Shown: in pieces, positions 1-8,928 of the stretch
Numbering within the stretch: the first letter of the stretch is position 1
Layout: every line of letters starts with the position of its first letter
Assembly (NCBI RefSeq): GCF_019974135.1
Contig: NZ_AP025017.1
Span: forward strand, 2,542,001 to 2,606,000
Direction: 5' to 3'
From: Actinomyces capricornis
GTDB lineage: Bacteria; Actinomycetota; Actinomycetes; Actinomycetales; Actinomycetaceae
Length of the DNA stretch: 64,000 bases
Translations under genes and position numbers: made by a program
Notes under the pieces: generated by a model
Told to the model about the DNA's origin: nothing
The model's database searches: none
What the model saw: only the letters and a program-made list of their open reading frames with translations

Positions 1-1501
1 CGTCGAGCACCTCGTCGAAGGACAGGAAGCGCACGGTGAAGGGCAGTCCGGCCAGCGACTCCAGCACCCCGGCATAGGTGTAGCAGGCCTTGTACCACTG
101 GGCGTGGGCGACCATGTGGGTCTGCCAGCTGCGCAGCGCCCCCCAGGAGTTGAGGATCCCCACCGTGAAGGGGGCGCACCACGGCTCGCGGCCCGCACTG
201 AGGTCGTGGATGTCGCGGAACTCCTGGCAGATCTCGGCCGCGCGGGCCACGAAGTCGGGGAACTCCAGGGCCAGGGACACATACCCCCCGTACCCCATCC
301 GGTCCAGCGGGCGGCGCACGATCGCACGCCGCGAGGACAGCCAGAAGTCATTGGCCTGCCCCACCGGGTCGCCGCCGTCGTGGTTGAACACGTCGGGGAA
401 GAAGTAGGGCAGGAAGCGCACCTCCGTGCACTCCACCCCCGGGATATCGCTGATGAGGCGGGTAGTGGCCGCCGACCCCGCCGAGCCCACCACGGCATCC
501 AGCCCGATGGAGGCGAAGTGCGGCCCATAGGGCTCGGTGCCCATCCAGTTGTCCCCCAGGAACATCATCGCCTTGCGGCCCTGGGCATGCACCAGGTCCA
601 CCAGCTCCTTGGCGCGCTGGGCCACGAAGCGCGAGGTGAAGTCGATCCAGTCCCTGAAGGCCCGGCTGGGCGGGCGGAAGGGGGAGTTGTAGTACCCGGC
701 GTCCACGAAGTCCTCAGCGCGCAGCGCATAGCCGTACTCGGCCTCGAATGCGTCGATGGCCTGCGGGGAGACCGAGGCGGAGTAGCCGAACCAGTCGACG
801 AAGCGCTCCCTGCCCTCGGCGTTGAACACCAGGGTGAAGTGGTAGAAGAAGGTGGTGAAGCGCACCACGTCCACCTCGGGGTGCTCCTCCAGCCAGGCCG
901 CCAGTGCCGCCCGGGTGTGCTCCCACACCCCGTTCTTGCGCACGTCGTAGGGCCGCTCCTTGACCCGCCCCGGATCGTCCTGCCACCCATTGGTGATGTA
1001 GTTGTACATCTGCGTGGAGTCCCACAGCTGCTCGGCCAGGAAGGAGACCGTGTAGACGTGCCAGGCCCTGGGGGCGGCGATGGTCACCGTCCCGCGCTCG
1101 CGGTCCACGCTCCAGCCCTCCACCGGTACCACCTCGCCCGTGGTGCGGTCGATGACCTCCCAGAATCGCTCCACTCGCTCGTAGCAGGGCTGGAACTGAT
1201 CGGCGAAGTAGCCGGCGAGCACATCGATGACCAGGGGCTCGCCGCTGGCGGCGGTCACCCGATCGCTCATGAGGTACTGGTTGATGAGAGTCTCGGGGTG
1301 GGCCAGGGCGAAGTCCTGGTCGCCGCGGGCGGGGAAGTAGGTGGAGTAGACCGTGTCCACCAGCTCCGAGGCGATGGCGGGCAGGTCGGTGCCATCGGAG
1401 TTGCGCACGGCGTCGGCGCCCAGGAGGGCGACGAGCTCGCGGATCTGGGAGTCGATCCCCTCCTGGATGGGCAGGGTGACGCGGCCGGTGCTGCGGGGCA
1501 T
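1..1501 (-). CDS. gnpA: 1,3-beta-galactosyl-N-acetylhexosamine phosphorylase (GH112), 3' end outside window
   Basis: Phosphorolyses lacto-N-biose or galacto-N-biose to galactose 1-phosphate plus GlcNAc or GalNAc in the cytoplasm. About 500 N-terminal residues are visible; the family is about 720-750 residues long, so the C-terminal third lies beyond base 1. It opens with STGRVTLP and carries GADAVRNSDGTDLP, AWHVYTVSFLAEQLWD, VVRFTTFFYHFTLVF, KAMMFLGDNWMGTEPYG and DIPGVECTEVRFLPYFFP, all matching from memory the Bifidobacterium LNB phosphorylase. Asp317 in LGDNW lines up with the known catalytic acid Asp313 of that enzyme. The ATG follows AAGGAG at 5 nt. Its neighbours (DeoR-type regulator, SIS protein, ROK kinase) fit use of mucin- or milk-type glycans. 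Specificity for GNB versus LNB cannot be read from the sequence. Confidence 0.93.
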   Translation of the reverse strand, partial: MPRSTGRVTLPIQEGIDSQIRELVALLGADAVRNSDGTDLPAIASELVDTVYSTYFPARGDQDFALAHPETLINQYLMSDRVTAASGEPLVIDVLAGYFADQFQPCYERVERFWEVIDRTTGEVVPVEGWSVDRERGTVTIAAPRAWHVYTVSFLAEQLWDSTQMYNYITNGWQDDPGRVKERPYDVRKNGVWEHTRAALAAWLEEHPEVDVVRFTTFFYHFTLVFNAEGRERFVDWFGYSASVSPQAIDAFEAEYGYALRAEDFVDAGYYNSPFRPPSRAFRDWIDFTSRFVAQRAKELVDLVHAQGRKAMMFLGDNWMGTEPYGPHFASIGLDAVVGSAGSAATTRLISDIPGVECTEVRFLPYFFPDVFNHDGGDPVGQANDFWLSSRRAIVRRPLDRMGYGGYVSLALEFPDFVARAAEICQEFRDIHDLSAGREPWCAPFTVGILNSWGALRSWQTHMVAHAQWYKACYTYAGVLESLAGLPFTVRFLSFDEVLD

Positions 1502-1667
1502 GGGGGCTCCTTGGGAGGGTTGGGAGGGCTGGCGGTGGTGGATGGCGGGTGGACCGTGGGGCGACCGGAGGCGGTGCCGGCCGGGACGGCAGTCGGCGAT
1601 GGTCCGGCCGGGCGGGCCCTGACCGTGCCGGTGATCGTGCCGGATGGCTGCGGGCATGCGGGCTGAT

Positions 1668-2444
1668 CTAGACCAGGCGCACCTCGATCCCGGCGGTGCG
1701 CAGTGCCTGGACCTGGTCGGCCGGGGCGCCGTCGTCGGTGATGAGCAGGTCGATATCGGCAGCGCGGCAGATGAGCGCGAAGGCGGTGGCGCCCAGCTTG
1801 GTGTGGTCGCAGACGACGACGACGCGCCGGGCGGTGCGTGCCAGGGCCGCGTTGACGGCGGCCTCGCCCTCGTGCTGGGCGTAGGTGCCGCGCTCGTCGA
1901 TGCCCTCGACGCCCAGGAAGAGCGTTCCCACCGTGATGGAGGGCAGGATGAGCTCTGTCAGGGGGCCGGTGAGCTCGTATGAGCGGGCCCGGGCCACGCC
2001 GCCGGTGACCACGACGCGCACGCACTGGCGCACGGTCAGCTCGCTGGCGATGTTGACGGCGTTGGTGATGACGGTGACGGGGTTGTCCGGGTCGGTCAGG
2101 CCCGGCAGGAGGGCGATCTCGCGGGCGATCTCGGTGGTGGTGGTGCCGCCGTTGAGGCCCACGCAGTCCCCGGGGCCGACCATGGCCGCTGCGGCACGCG
2201 CGATGCGGGCCTTCTCCTGGGCCATCCGGGAGGTGCGGTAGCGCAGGGGGAGCTCGGCGGAGGTGGGGTTGGCGTTGGCGCCGCCCCGGGTGCGGGTGAT
2301 GAGCTGCTGGTTGGCCAGGAGGTCGAGGTCGCGCCTGGCGGTGGCGGCCGAGATGCCCAGCCGCTCGATGATGTCGTCAATGCGGACGCTGCCCTCATCG
2401 ACGATGATGCCCAGGATGGTGGACAGTCGCTCGTGGCGGGACAT
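1668..2444 (-). CDS. DeoR/GlpR-family transcriptional regulator
   Basis: Protein of 258 residues. An N-terminal DeoR winged helix (SRHERLSTILGIIVDEGSV, with recognition helix region SAATARRDLDLL at about 30-45) is followed by a DeoR sugar-phosphate sensor domain with the isomerase-like motifs VGLNGGTTTTEIARE and VVVVCDHTKLG. The ATG at 2444 is chosen because AGGAGG precedes it; an upstream in-frame ATG would add a low-complexity leader. It lies between the GH112 phosphorylase gene, transcribed the same way, and the divergent SIS/ROK pair, so it probably represses both in response to a phosphosugar. The effector is unknown. Confidence 0.9.
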   Translation of the reverse strand: MSRHERLSTILGIIVDEGSVRIDDIIERLGISAATARRDLDLLANQQLITRTRGGANANPTSAELPLRYRTSRMAQEKARIARAAAAMVGPGDCVGLNGGTTTTEIAREIALLPGLTDPDNPVTVITNAVNIASELTVRQCVRVVVTGGVARARSYELTGPLTELILPSITVGTLFLGVEGIDERGTYAQHEGEAAVNAALARTARRVVVVCDHTKLGATAFALICRAADIDLLITDDGAPADQVQALRTAGIEVRLV

Positions 2445-2640
2445 CGGGCCCTCCTGCGGGGTGGTGCGGTGTGCGGTTCGGTGGCGGTGCAGTGACGATA
2501 GTGACGATGCGGTGAGTATGCGGTGGATGCGCGATGGATGAGCAATGGCGGCCCCGGCGCGATGGGCGCGGTAGGCACCATGCGCCGCGCTGCGCAGTGC
2601 TCGCGGCAGCAGCATAGGCCAGGTCGGACCCGAGCGCTCG

Positions 2641-2694
2641 GATTGTTGTGATGCAAAATGATAGATCTACTGGTAGTCTCGTCGCAATCAATCA
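2641..2694. promoter_or_regulatory. AT-rich divergent promoter/operator region with imperfect dyad
   Basis: A conspicuous AT-rich patch in GC-rich DNA between the DeoR-type regulator and the SIS gene. GATTGTTG (2641-2648) and CAATCAATC (2686-2694) form an imperfect dyad, and TGGTAGTCT near 2671 looks like an extended -10 for the rightward SIS/ROK operon. It is a plausible operator for the adjacent DeoR-family protein. This is inferred from position and composition only. Confidence 0.4.
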
Positions 2695-2740
2695 TCGTGG
2701 GCGGTGGGCGAGCCACCGCTCGGATCCTCCAGGAGGCGGC

Positions 2741-3652
2741 GTGGCCAGTAGGACGACGGTAGAGATCGAATCCCAGCCCCAGGTGTGGCGCAGCGCCATC
2801 GAGCGCGCCACGCGGGAAGGCCGGCCCGCCCCGGGACTGCCCACCAGCGGCCAGCGCGTGGCCGTCATCGGCTGCGGCACCTCGTGGTTCATGGCGCAGG
2901 CCTACTGCCTGCTGCGCGAGGAGCTCGGCCAGGGCTCCTCCGATGCCTTCACCTCCTCGCTGTTCCCCGTCGGGCGCAGCGGCGACTACGAGCGCATCAT
3001 CCTCCTGTCCCGCTCGGGCACCACCACCGAGATCGTGGAGACCGCCCGCGACCTGGCCTCCCGAGGGGCGGCGCTGACCCTCATCACCGCAGTGGGCGGA
3101 GGCCCCATCGCCGCCCACGTCGACGACGAGATCGTCCTGGACTTCGCCGATGAGGAGTCCGTGGTCCAGACCCGCTTCGCCACCAGCGCGCTCATGCTCC
3201 TGCGCGCCAGCCTGGGCCAGGACCTGCAGGGCGCGCTGGAGGACCTGGCTGCCGTCCTGGGCCAGGAGATCCCCCAGGCCTGGATCGATGCCGAGCAGGT
3301 CTCCTTCCTGGGCGACGGCTGGTGCTTCGGCCTGGCCAATGAGGCGGGGCTCAAGTGGCGCGAGGCCTCCCAGTCCTGGACCGAGTCCTACCCGGCCATG
3401 GAGTACCGCCACGGCCCCATCGCCATCGCCCAGCCCGGGCGCCTGGTGTGGGTCTTCGGCGAGGCGCCCGCGGGAATGGCCGAGCAGGTGGCCGCCACCG
3501 GCGCCGACTTCCTCGTCTTCCCCCAGGATCCGGTGGCCGCACTCGTGCTGGCCCAGAGGGTCGCGGTGGCCCGCGCTGAGGCCCGCGGCCTGGACCCCGA
3601 CCGCCCCCGCCACCTGACCCGCGCCGTCATCCTGCCCCAGGATGAGGGCTGA
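2741..3652 (+). CDS. SIS-domain sugar-phosphate isomerase/deaminase (AgaS/GlmS-isomerase like)
   Basis: Protein of 303 residues with two SIS modules: VIGCGTSWFMAQAY near residue 42 and LLSRSGTTTEIVETAR near 86 bind phosphosugar, and MEYRHGPIAIA near 220 is typical of GlmS/AgaS isomerases. There is no glutamine amidotransferase domain, so it should act on an existing amino-sugar phosphate. GTG at 2741 is chosen because AGGAGG lies 4 nt upstream; an in-frame ATG at 2648 lies in the AT-rich promoter region. It is followed after 3 bp by a ROK kinase gene. With the phosphorylase this suggests conversion of GalNAc- or GlcNAc-derived phosphates; the exact substrate is not determined. Confidence 0.85.
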   Translation: MASRTTVEIESQPQVWRSAIERATREGRPAPGLPTSGQRVAVIGCGTSWFMAQAYCLLREELGQGSSDAFTSSLFPVGRSGDYERIILLSRSGTTTEIVETARDLASRGAALTLITAVGGGPIAAHVDDEIVLDFADEESVVQTRFATSALMLLRASLGQDLQGALEDLAAVLGQEIPQAWIDAEQVSFLGDGWCFGLANEAGLKWREASQSWTESYPAMEYRHGPIAIAQPGRLVWVFGEAPAGMAEQVAATGADFLVFPQDPVAALVLAQRVAVARAEARGLDPDRPRHLTRAVILPQDEG

Positions 3653-3655
3653 GCC

Positions 3656-4723
3656 GTGCCCGACGGCGAGGCGGCGCCCCAGCCGATTCCGGTGCCGTGC
3701 TGCGCCCTGGGCGTCGACGTGGGCGGCACGGCGATCAAGGCGGTGGTCTGCGACGCCCGCGGCTCGCTGCTGAGCAGCCTAGAGCTCCCCACGCCCCGCA
3801 CTCTGGTGGGCCTCAGGCAGGAGGTCGGGAGGGTGGTGGCCGAGCTGCGCGGCCGTATCTCCGCCGGGCAGGTGCATCATGGTGCGAGGGATGGCGGGGC
3901 CAGCGGCCCGCCGGTGGTCCTGGAGGACCTGGCGCCCTCGGTGGGGGTGGCCGTGCCCGGGATCGTGCGGGAGTCCGAGGGCATCGCGGTCAATTCGGTC
4001 AACCTCGGCTGGCGCGACGTGCCCATGCGCGACCATATGGAGGACGAGCTGGGCCTGCCGGTGGTCCTGTCCCATGACGTGCGGGCGGGGGCCTGGGCGG
4101 AGAGCCGCTGGGGCGCCGGTGGCCCCGACTGCCTCTACCTCGCCATCGGCACCGGCATCGCCTCGGTGCTCATGCTCGGTGGCTCCCCGGTCGACGGCGA
4201 TGGGTGGGCCGGGGAGGTCGGGCTCATGCTCGTGCCCGATCCGGACCGCCCCGGGGCCGACGCTCACCTGGAGTCCATCGCCTCGGCCTCGGCCATGGCC
4301 CTGCGCTACGCCGCCACCCTGCCCGGGGGCGCCGATGAGCCCGCGGGCCTCCGGGCCCGCTCCGAGGGCTCCCTGGGGGTGCTGCGGGCCATGGAGGCAG
4401 GCGATGAGCGGGCCGCGCGGATCTGGGGCACCGCCCTGGATGCGCTGGCCGACCTCATCGCCACCGGCGCCTGCCTGCTGGGCCCTCTCGACGTCGTCAT
4501 CGGCGGCGGGCTGATGCGGGCCGGCCAGGAGCACTTCTTCGCCCCGCTGCGCGAGCGCGTCGCCCAGCGCCTGGAGCTCGTTCCCGCGCCGCGGGTGCTG
4601 CCGGCGGCCCTGGGCTCCTGGTCCCAGGCCCTGGGGAGCGCGGGGCGGGCCATGGCGGCCGCTCCTCGTGCTCAGGCGGCCCCTGGTCGGATGCCGGATG
4701 CGCCCCGCGCGGGTGATGGCTGA
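3656..4723 (+). CDS. ROK-family sugar kinase lacking the usual cysteine zinc motif
   Basis: Protein of 355 residues, GTG start 3 bp after the SIS gene stop, so co-transcribed and probably coupled. ATP phosphate-binding motif LGVDVGGTAIKA near 18-29, catalytic Asp in LSHDVRAGAWAE near 141, GTGIAS near 163, and second phosphate motif VVIGGGLM near 280. ROK kinases normally carry HxGH and CxCGxxGCxE zinc motifs; here the same place reads GEVGLMLVPDPDRPGADAHLE, keeping the final Glu but no cysteine. The C-terminus is an Ala/Arg/Pro-rich tail. It probably phosphorylates a hexose or N-acetylhexosamine released by the phosphorylase. A role as a non-catalytic ROK protein is less likely because no HTH is present. 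Confidence 0.87.
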   Translation: MPDGEAAPQPIPVPCCALGVDVGGTAIKAVVCDARGSLLSSLELPTPRTLVGLRQEVGRVVAELRGRISAGQVHHGARDGGASGPPVVLEDLAPSVGVAVPGIVRESEGIAVNSVNLGWRDVPMRDHMEDELGLPVVLSHDVRAGAWAESRWGAGGPDCLYLAIGTGIASVLMLGGSPVDGDGWAGEVGLMLVPDPDRPGADAHLESIASASAMALRYAATLPGGADEPAGLRARSEGSLGVLRAMEAGDERAARIWGTALDALADLIATGACLLGPLDVVIGGGLMRAGQEHFFAPLRERVAQRLELVPAPRVLPAALGSWSQALGSAGRAMAAAPRAQAAPGRMPDAPRAGDG

Positions 4724-4861
4724 GTCGGTCCCGGTTCGCGCACCGCTCAAAGAACGTGGCGCCAATGCTTCGCTCCGGGCGTTGCGGAGGCCCACAAACG
4801 CTGCGGTGCATGGCAGGATATTCAACAACTGCACGAATCCGCACTACGGAGGAGACCGGAC

Positions 4862-4897
4862 GTGACCGCCAGTCATGATGCGAGGCGCACGGCGTGA
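4862..4897 (+). CDS. possible 11-residue leader peptide coupled to nadD
   Basis: GTG at 4862 follows a good GGAGGAG Shine-Dalgarno and encodes [11 protein letters not shown]. Its TGA (4895-4897) overlaps the nadD GTG start as GTGA. nadD itself has only a weak ribosome site, so translation of this small frame could feed ribosomes to nadD. The only evidence is spacing and the ribosome site; there is no obvious regulatory codon bias. Confidence 0.35.
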   Translation: MTASHDARRTA

Positions 4898-5577
4898 GTA
4901 CACCTGCGCGCCCGCTGCGCATCGGCATCATGGGCGGAACCTTCGACCCCATCCACCACGGGCACCTCGTGGCGGCCAGTGAGGTCCAGAACGTCTTCGA
5001 CCTCGATGAGGTCGTCTTCGTGCCGACCTGGGCGCAGCCCTTCAAAAAGGGCCGGAGGGTCTCTCCTGCCGAGCACCGCTATCTCATGACGGTCATCGCC
5101 ACCGCCCCCAATCCGCGCTTCACCGTCTCGCGCGTGGATATCGACCGGGGCGGCACCACCTACACCATCGACACCCTCCACGACATCACGGCGGAGTACC
5201 CCGGAGCCGAGCTGTACTTCATCACCGGTGCTGATGCGCTGGAGCAGATCCTGACCTGGAAGAGCAGCGAGGAGATCTTCGGCCTGGCGCACATGGTGGG
5301 GGTGACGCGCCCCGGGCATGTCCTGAGCGACTCGGGCCTTCCCCGTGATCGCGTCTCGCTGCTGGAGGTTCCGGCCATGGCGATCTCGTCGTCGGACTGC
5401 CGTCGGCGGGTGGGGGAGGGGATCCCGGTGTGGTACCTGGTTCCCGACGGCGTTGTGCAGTACATCCGCAAGTACGGGCTCTATCGTATGCCTCTGCGCC
5501 CCGCATCGACGACGTCGATGACGGCGCGGGTGGCCCACGAGCAGTCCCTGAGGAAGGAGAACGACGGTGAGCACTGA
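4894..5577 (+). CDS. nadD: nicotinate-nucleotide adenylyltransferase NadD
   Basis: Transfers AMP from ATP to nicotinate mononucleotide in NAD synthesis. Protein of 227 residues. The nucleotidyltransferase signature [13 protein letters not shown] lies near residue 13, [15 protein letters not shown] in the middle, and [18 protein letters not shown] with a Cys where ISSTxIR usually has Ile. An in-frame TGA at 4876 excludes longer forms, so the GTG at 4894 is the start. The C-terminal 25 residues (after YIRKYGLY) are an extension. The gene overlaps the next one by 11 bp and leads to rsfS, a common actinobacterial order. Confidence 0.96.
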   Translation: MSTPARPLRIGIMGGTFDPIHHGHLVAASEVQNVFDLDEVVFVPTWAQPFKKGRRVSPAEHRYLMTVIATAPNPRFTVSRVDIDRGGTTYTIDTLHDITAEYPGAELYFITGADALEQILTWKSSEEIFGLAHMVGVTRPGHVLSDSGLPRDRVSLLEVPAMAISSSDCRRRVGEGIPVWYLVPDGVVQYIRKYGLYRMPLRPASTTSMTARVAHEQSLRKENDGEH

Positions 5578-7495
5578 CCAGACCGGCGTGAACGACCTGA
5601 CGCAAGACGATGCTGCGGAGGGCTCGCAGGGCCGGGCGCCACGCAGCAGCCGTCGCGCTATCCGACAGGCCGAGCGGGCAGCTGAGCGCGAGGCCATCCT
5701 GACCGGGCAGCAGCCCCTGCTCACGCGCCGTGAGATGCGGCGCCTGCGGGAGGAGGCCAAGGCCCTCAAGGCCGCTGTGGAGGCGGGGGAGATCACCCCG
5801 GAGCAGGCTCGCGCCCTCCAGGACCCCACCGCCAAGCAGCCCGACGTTCCTGCCTCCAGGCAGGCGCGGTCCCGCGGCGCCGGGCAGGACTCCTCCCAGC
5901 AGCCCACCACGCCCAGCTCGGTGCCCGCGGTCGGCTCGGCCGCCCAGGACTCCGCCGCCTTCGACGACACCGTCCAGGCGCCCCGCGTGGGGGAGTCCGG
6001 GGAGCCTTCCGGGGAGGCGTGGGGCACCGCCGGCAGTGCCGCATCCCCGCTCCAGGGCCAGTCCCCGGCGGAGGCGCCGCAGACGGCGCTGCCCTTGGGG
6101 GCGCCTGAGCCCCACGACTCCCACGAGCCTGCTGCCTACGGCGCGGTCGCGCAGACCGGTGCGGGCGCCGAGCCCGCCCTCGGGGCCGAGTCCGGGGCCG
6201 AGGCCGGTCCGGGTGCCGACGCCGACATGCAGGCCCCCCAGTCCGAGGCCGGTCAGGCGGGCCCGAGCTGGCGCTCCCTGACCGCTGACGAGGCGGTGGC
6301 GATCTCCGAGCTCCCCACGGGCCTCATGGACGCCGTCGACCTGCCGATCATCTCGGCGGAGGCCGAGCGTGCGGCCGCCGAGCACGTGAGCACCGATGGC
6401 GAGCCCGCCCCGGTCCCGACCCGCTCCTCCCTGCGCGAGCGACTGGAGACGGGGCAGGTGCCCAGCGTTGCAGCACTGGGCTCTGCTGACGGTGTGCCCG
6501 CCGACGCCGCCCAGGGCGGTATCGGCAGCGGTGCCGAGACTGCGGGCGAGGCGGTCCCGACCGGTTGGGGCGTGCAGGCCGAGGAGGCCGACGGCGCCCC
6601 CGGCACGGTGCCGAGCGCTGCGTCCCAGGAGGCCCTTGGGGCCCAGGAGGCCCCCTCCTGGTCGGTCGACCAGAGGGCTGATGAGGCGGCGGTGCGCGCC
6701 GCCGATGCGATCCCTGTCCAGGACGCTGCTAGTGCCCAGCCGCAGGCAGCCGAAGCACAGGCAGCCGCTGCGGGCGAGGGCGCGCAGGCGCCGATGGCGG
6801 CCACTGGGGGCTCGGTGCGCCGTCCCATCGTGCGGATCCCCGCCGCGGCCCAGGGGGTGCGCACGGTCAACGTCTCCACCGGTGAGCTCAGTGCGATCCA
6901 GCCCGTGAGCCCTGCCGAGAGCGTCGCCTCCGGGCAGGAGGCGGCCCAGGCCGGGCAGTCCGCCGAGTCGGTGGACGGCCTGGGCGAGGTGACGGCAGAC
7001 GCCCAGGAGACCACGGTGCAGGAGGCCATTGCCGTGGGTGAGGGCGTTGACGGCGAGGACTCGGCCGCACCGCAGTGGAAGTCCCTGCGCGAGCGGATGA
7101 CCTCGGAGAACTCCCTGGTGGGCGGGCAGCAGCCCGTCAGCCCGTACTCGACCACGGGCATGGAGCAGACCACCTCGGTGGAGTACGCCCCCGTCTCCGA
7201 TGCCGGCTTCCCCGAGGCGGGTGCGGCCGGCCAGGTCGGCTCGGCCTGGGACCAGCAGATGCCGGCCGCGGTGCCCTCCGCGCAGCAGGCCCAGGTGAGC
7301 CTGTCCGAGGAGGAGCCGGAGCGCTCCTCCGGAGCGGGCAAGGTGCTGCTCATCCTCCTGGTGGTCCTGGTGGTCGCCCTGGTGGTGCTGGCCATCGTCT
7401 GGTACCTCGTCAGTGGCGGCTCCTCCAGCGCGGCGGCCCAGGTTCAGGGCGCGGCGGTGCAGGGCGTGGAGGCCTGGATCAGCCAGGTCGTCTGA
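5567..7495 (+). CDS. large Ala/Gln/Glu-rich protein with C-terminal membrane anchor, function unknown
   Basis: Protein of 642 residues, GTG start inside the nadD end with GAAGGAG upstream. N-terminal about 80 residues are charged and probably helical/coiled ([40 protein letters not shown]). A long low-complexity stretch of acidic, Ala- and Pro-rich sequence follows, with a recurring SLRER motif ([11 protein letters not shown] near 285, [11 protein letters not shown] near 505) and a [16 protein letters not shown] block. One strong transmembrane helix ([22 protein letters not shown]) near 595-616 leaves a short outside tail. There is no N-terminal signal peptide, so the bulk should be cytoplasmic. 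It is probably lineage-specific; no function is assigned. Confidence 0.85.
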   Translation: MSTDQTGVNDLTQDDAAEGSQGRAPRSSRRAIRQAERAAEREAILTGQQPLLTRREMRRLREEAKALKAAVEAGEITPEQARALQDPTAKQPDVPASRQARSRGAGQDSSQQPTTPSSVPAVGSAAQDSAAFDDTVQAPRVGESGEPSGEAWGTAGSAASPLQGQSPAEAPQTALPLGAPEPHDSHEPAAYGAVAQTGAGAEPALGAESGAEAGPGADADMQAPQSEAGQAGPSWRSLTADEAVAISELPTGLMDAVDLPIISAEAERAAAEHVSTDGEPAPVPTRSSLRERLETGQVPSVAALGSADGVPADAAQGGIGSGAETAGEAVPTGWGVQAEEADGAPGTVPSAASQEALGAQEAPSWSVDQRADEAAVRAADAIPVQDAASAQPQAAEAQAAAAGEGAQAPMAATGGSVRRPIVRIPAAAQGVRTVNVSTGELSAIQPVSPAESVASGQEAAQAGQSAESVDGLGEVTADAQETTVQEAIAVGEGVDGEDSAAPQWKSLRERMTSENSLVGGQQPVSPYSTTGMEQTTSVEYAPVSDAGFPEAGAAGQVGSAWDQQMPAAVPSAQQAQVSLSEEEPERSSGAGKVLLILLVVLVVALVVLAIVWYLVSGGSSSAAAQVQGAAVQGVEAWISQVV

Positions 7496-7623
7496 GGCCT
7501 CCAGTGACCCGTATCGTCTGACCTGTATTGTCATGGAGCCGGGTGCGCCGCCCGGCTCCATGGCCGTATGGTGGCGCGTGCCCAGGTCGCCTGCCGATCA
7601 TCATCGAACCCTGAAGGAGCACC

Positions 7624-8034
7624 GTGCCCGCTACTGACCGTGCCATCGAGTTGTGCGTCGTCGCAGCCCGCGCCGCCGCGCAGAAGAAGGCTGAGGAGAT
7701 CATCGCCATCGATGTCTCCGATCGCCTCGTCCTCACCGACGCCTTCCTCATCGTCTCGGCCGCCAACGACCGCCAGGTGCGTGCCGTCGTCGACGCGATC
7801 GATGAGGCGATGATCAAGGCGGGCGCCAAGCGCCAGATGCGCGAGGGCCTGACGGAGGCGCACTGGGTGCTGGTGGACTACCAGGACGTCGTCGTGCACA
7901 TCCAGCAGGAGCAGGACCGCGAGTTCTACGACCTGGAGCGGCTGTGGAAGGACTGCCCGCGCATCGCCCTGCCCGCGATGGACGGGGAGGATGAGGCGCT
8001 GGGGCAGGACTCGCCGGTGGCGGCCGGGATCTGA
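7624..8034 (+). CDS. rsfS: ribosomal silencing factor RsfS
   Basis: Binds ribosomal protein L14 and blocks 30S-50S joining when nutrients are scarce. Protein of 136 residues with the full RsfS/Iojap/YbeB core: KKAEEIIAIDVSDRLVLTDAFLIVSA, NDRQVRAVVDAIDE, REGLTEAHWVLVDYQDVVVHI and FYDLERLWKDCP. The GTG start has AAGGAGCACC in front. The C-terminal 20 residues after the core are variable. It is separated from the upstream gene by about 130 bp, so it may have its own promoter, and is followed after 10 bp by a phosphatase gene. Confidence 0.95.
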   Translation: MPATDRAIELCVVAARAAAQKKAEEIIAIDVSDRLVLTDAFLIVSAANDRQVRAVVDAIDEAMIKAGAKRQMREGLTEAHWVLVDYQDVVVHIQQEQDREFYDLERLWKDCPRIALPAMDGEDEALGQDSPVAAGI

Positions 8035-8044
8035 TGGGCCGATC

Positions 8045-8647
8045 GTGACGGATCTTGTTCTGTGGCGGCACGGCCAGACCGACTACAACCATCACAAGCG
8101 CGTCCAGGGGCGGATCGACATCCCGCTCAACGAGGAGGGGCTGGCTCAGGCGGCTGCGGTGGCCCCCGCCCTGGAGGCGCTGGGGCCGCAGCGGATCGTC
8201 TCCTCCCCGTTGCAGCGCGCGCGGGGCACGGCGCGCATCCTGGCCGAGCGCTGCGGGATGGAAGTGGGGATCGACGACGACCTGGCGGAGCGCTCCTTCG
8301 GGCAGTGGGAGGGCCTGACGCGCCGGGAGATCAAGGCCGGCTGGCCGGAGCAGTACCGGCGCTGGCGCACCGGGGCGGAGCCCGAGGGAGTGGGAGTGGA
8401 GGCCCGCGCTGATGTGGCCGACCGTGTTGGTGGGGCACTGGCACGCCTGGCGCAGGATGCGCCGGAGGGCGAGGTCATCGTGGTGGCCTGCCACGGCTCG
8501 GCGCTGACGGTGGGGGCGTGCCGGCTGCTGGGGCTGGAGCCCTCCGCCTGGTTCGGGCTCAGGGGGCTGGATAACAGCCACTACGGGGTGCTGCGCCGCT
8601 CTCGGCGGGAGCCGGGATGGGCGCTGGTGGCCTGGAACCTGGGGTGA
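8045..8647 (+). CDS. histidine phosphatase family protein (phosphoglycerate-mutase-like)
   Basis: Protein of 200 residues with the RHG phosphohistidine motif LVLWRHGQTDYNHHKRVQGR at the N-terminus, SSPLQRARGTARIL, LAERSFGQWEGLT and the second catalytic His in VVACHGSALTVG. This is the usual GpmB/CobC-like broad-specificity phosphatase following rsfS in actinobacteria; in mycobacteria the equivalent is annotated as glucosyl-3-phosphoglycerate phosphatase. GTG at 8045 puts the active-site motif at the normal distance from the start; an in-frame ATG at 7991 would overlap rsfS. The actual substrate cannot be read from the sequence. Confidence 0.9.
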   Translation: MTDLVLWRHGQTDYNHHKRVQGRIDIPLNEEGLAQAAAVAPALEALGPQRIVSSPLQRARGTARILAERCGMEVGIDDDLAERSFGQWEGLTRREIKAGWPEQYRRWRTGAEPEGVGVEARADVADRVGGALARLAQDAPEGEVIVVACHGSALTVGACRLLGLEPSAWFGLRGLDNSHYGVLRRSRREPGWALVAWNLG

Positions 8648-8693
8648 GTGCGACGGTGGGCCGGGCGGCGAGCGTGGTGAGGTAGTGCACGTG

Positions 8694-8710
8694 CCGGGGA
8701 TTTGCCCCGG
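8694..8710 (+). terminator. short hairpin after the histidine phosphatase gene
   Basis: CCGGGG and CCCCGG around the loop ATTTG, 46 bp after the stop and before the tRNA genes. There is no T run, so it is only a weak terminator candidate. Confidence 0.35.
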
Positions 8711-8735
8711 TGGCCTGGGACTACATACAGTTGTC

Positions 8736-8741
8736 CGCGTC
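8736..8741 (+). promoter_or_regulatory. -10 element (TACAGT) for the tRNA-Ala pair
   Basis: TACAGT fits the actinobacterial -10 TANNNT and lies 26 bp before the mature 5' end of the first tRNA. No clear -35 is visible at 16-19 bp. Confidence 0.4.
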
Positions 8742-8767
8742 GCCCGCAGGGGCGGCGCCCGCAGGAC

Positions 8768-8843
8768 GGGGCTATGGCGCAGTTGGTAGCGCGCTTCCAT
8801 GGCATGGAAGAGGTCGGGGGTTCGAATCCCCCTAGCTCCACCA
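8768..8843 (+). tRNA. tRNA-Ala(GGC), copy 1
   Basis: 76-nt cloverleaf with encoded CCA. Acceptor GGGGCTA/TAGCTCC contains the G3-U70 wobble pair that identifies alanine tRNA; anticodon stem CTTCC/GGAAG with loop ATGGCAT gives anticodon GGC; T arm GGGGG-TTCGAAT-CCCCC. Identical to the second copy downstream. Confidence 0.97.
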
Positions 8844-8928
8844 GTCGTCGAGATCGCGGTACTGGAGTGGTTCGGTACGCGGGCGGTGGCTGATCCGGGG
8901 CCCTATGGCGCCCTGCGAGCACCATCAA

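Noticed and set aside
104..1666. 520-codon plus-strand open frame
   Set aside because: Antisense shadow of the GH112 phosphorylase, which has family motifs throughout; the plus-strand translation is low complexity.
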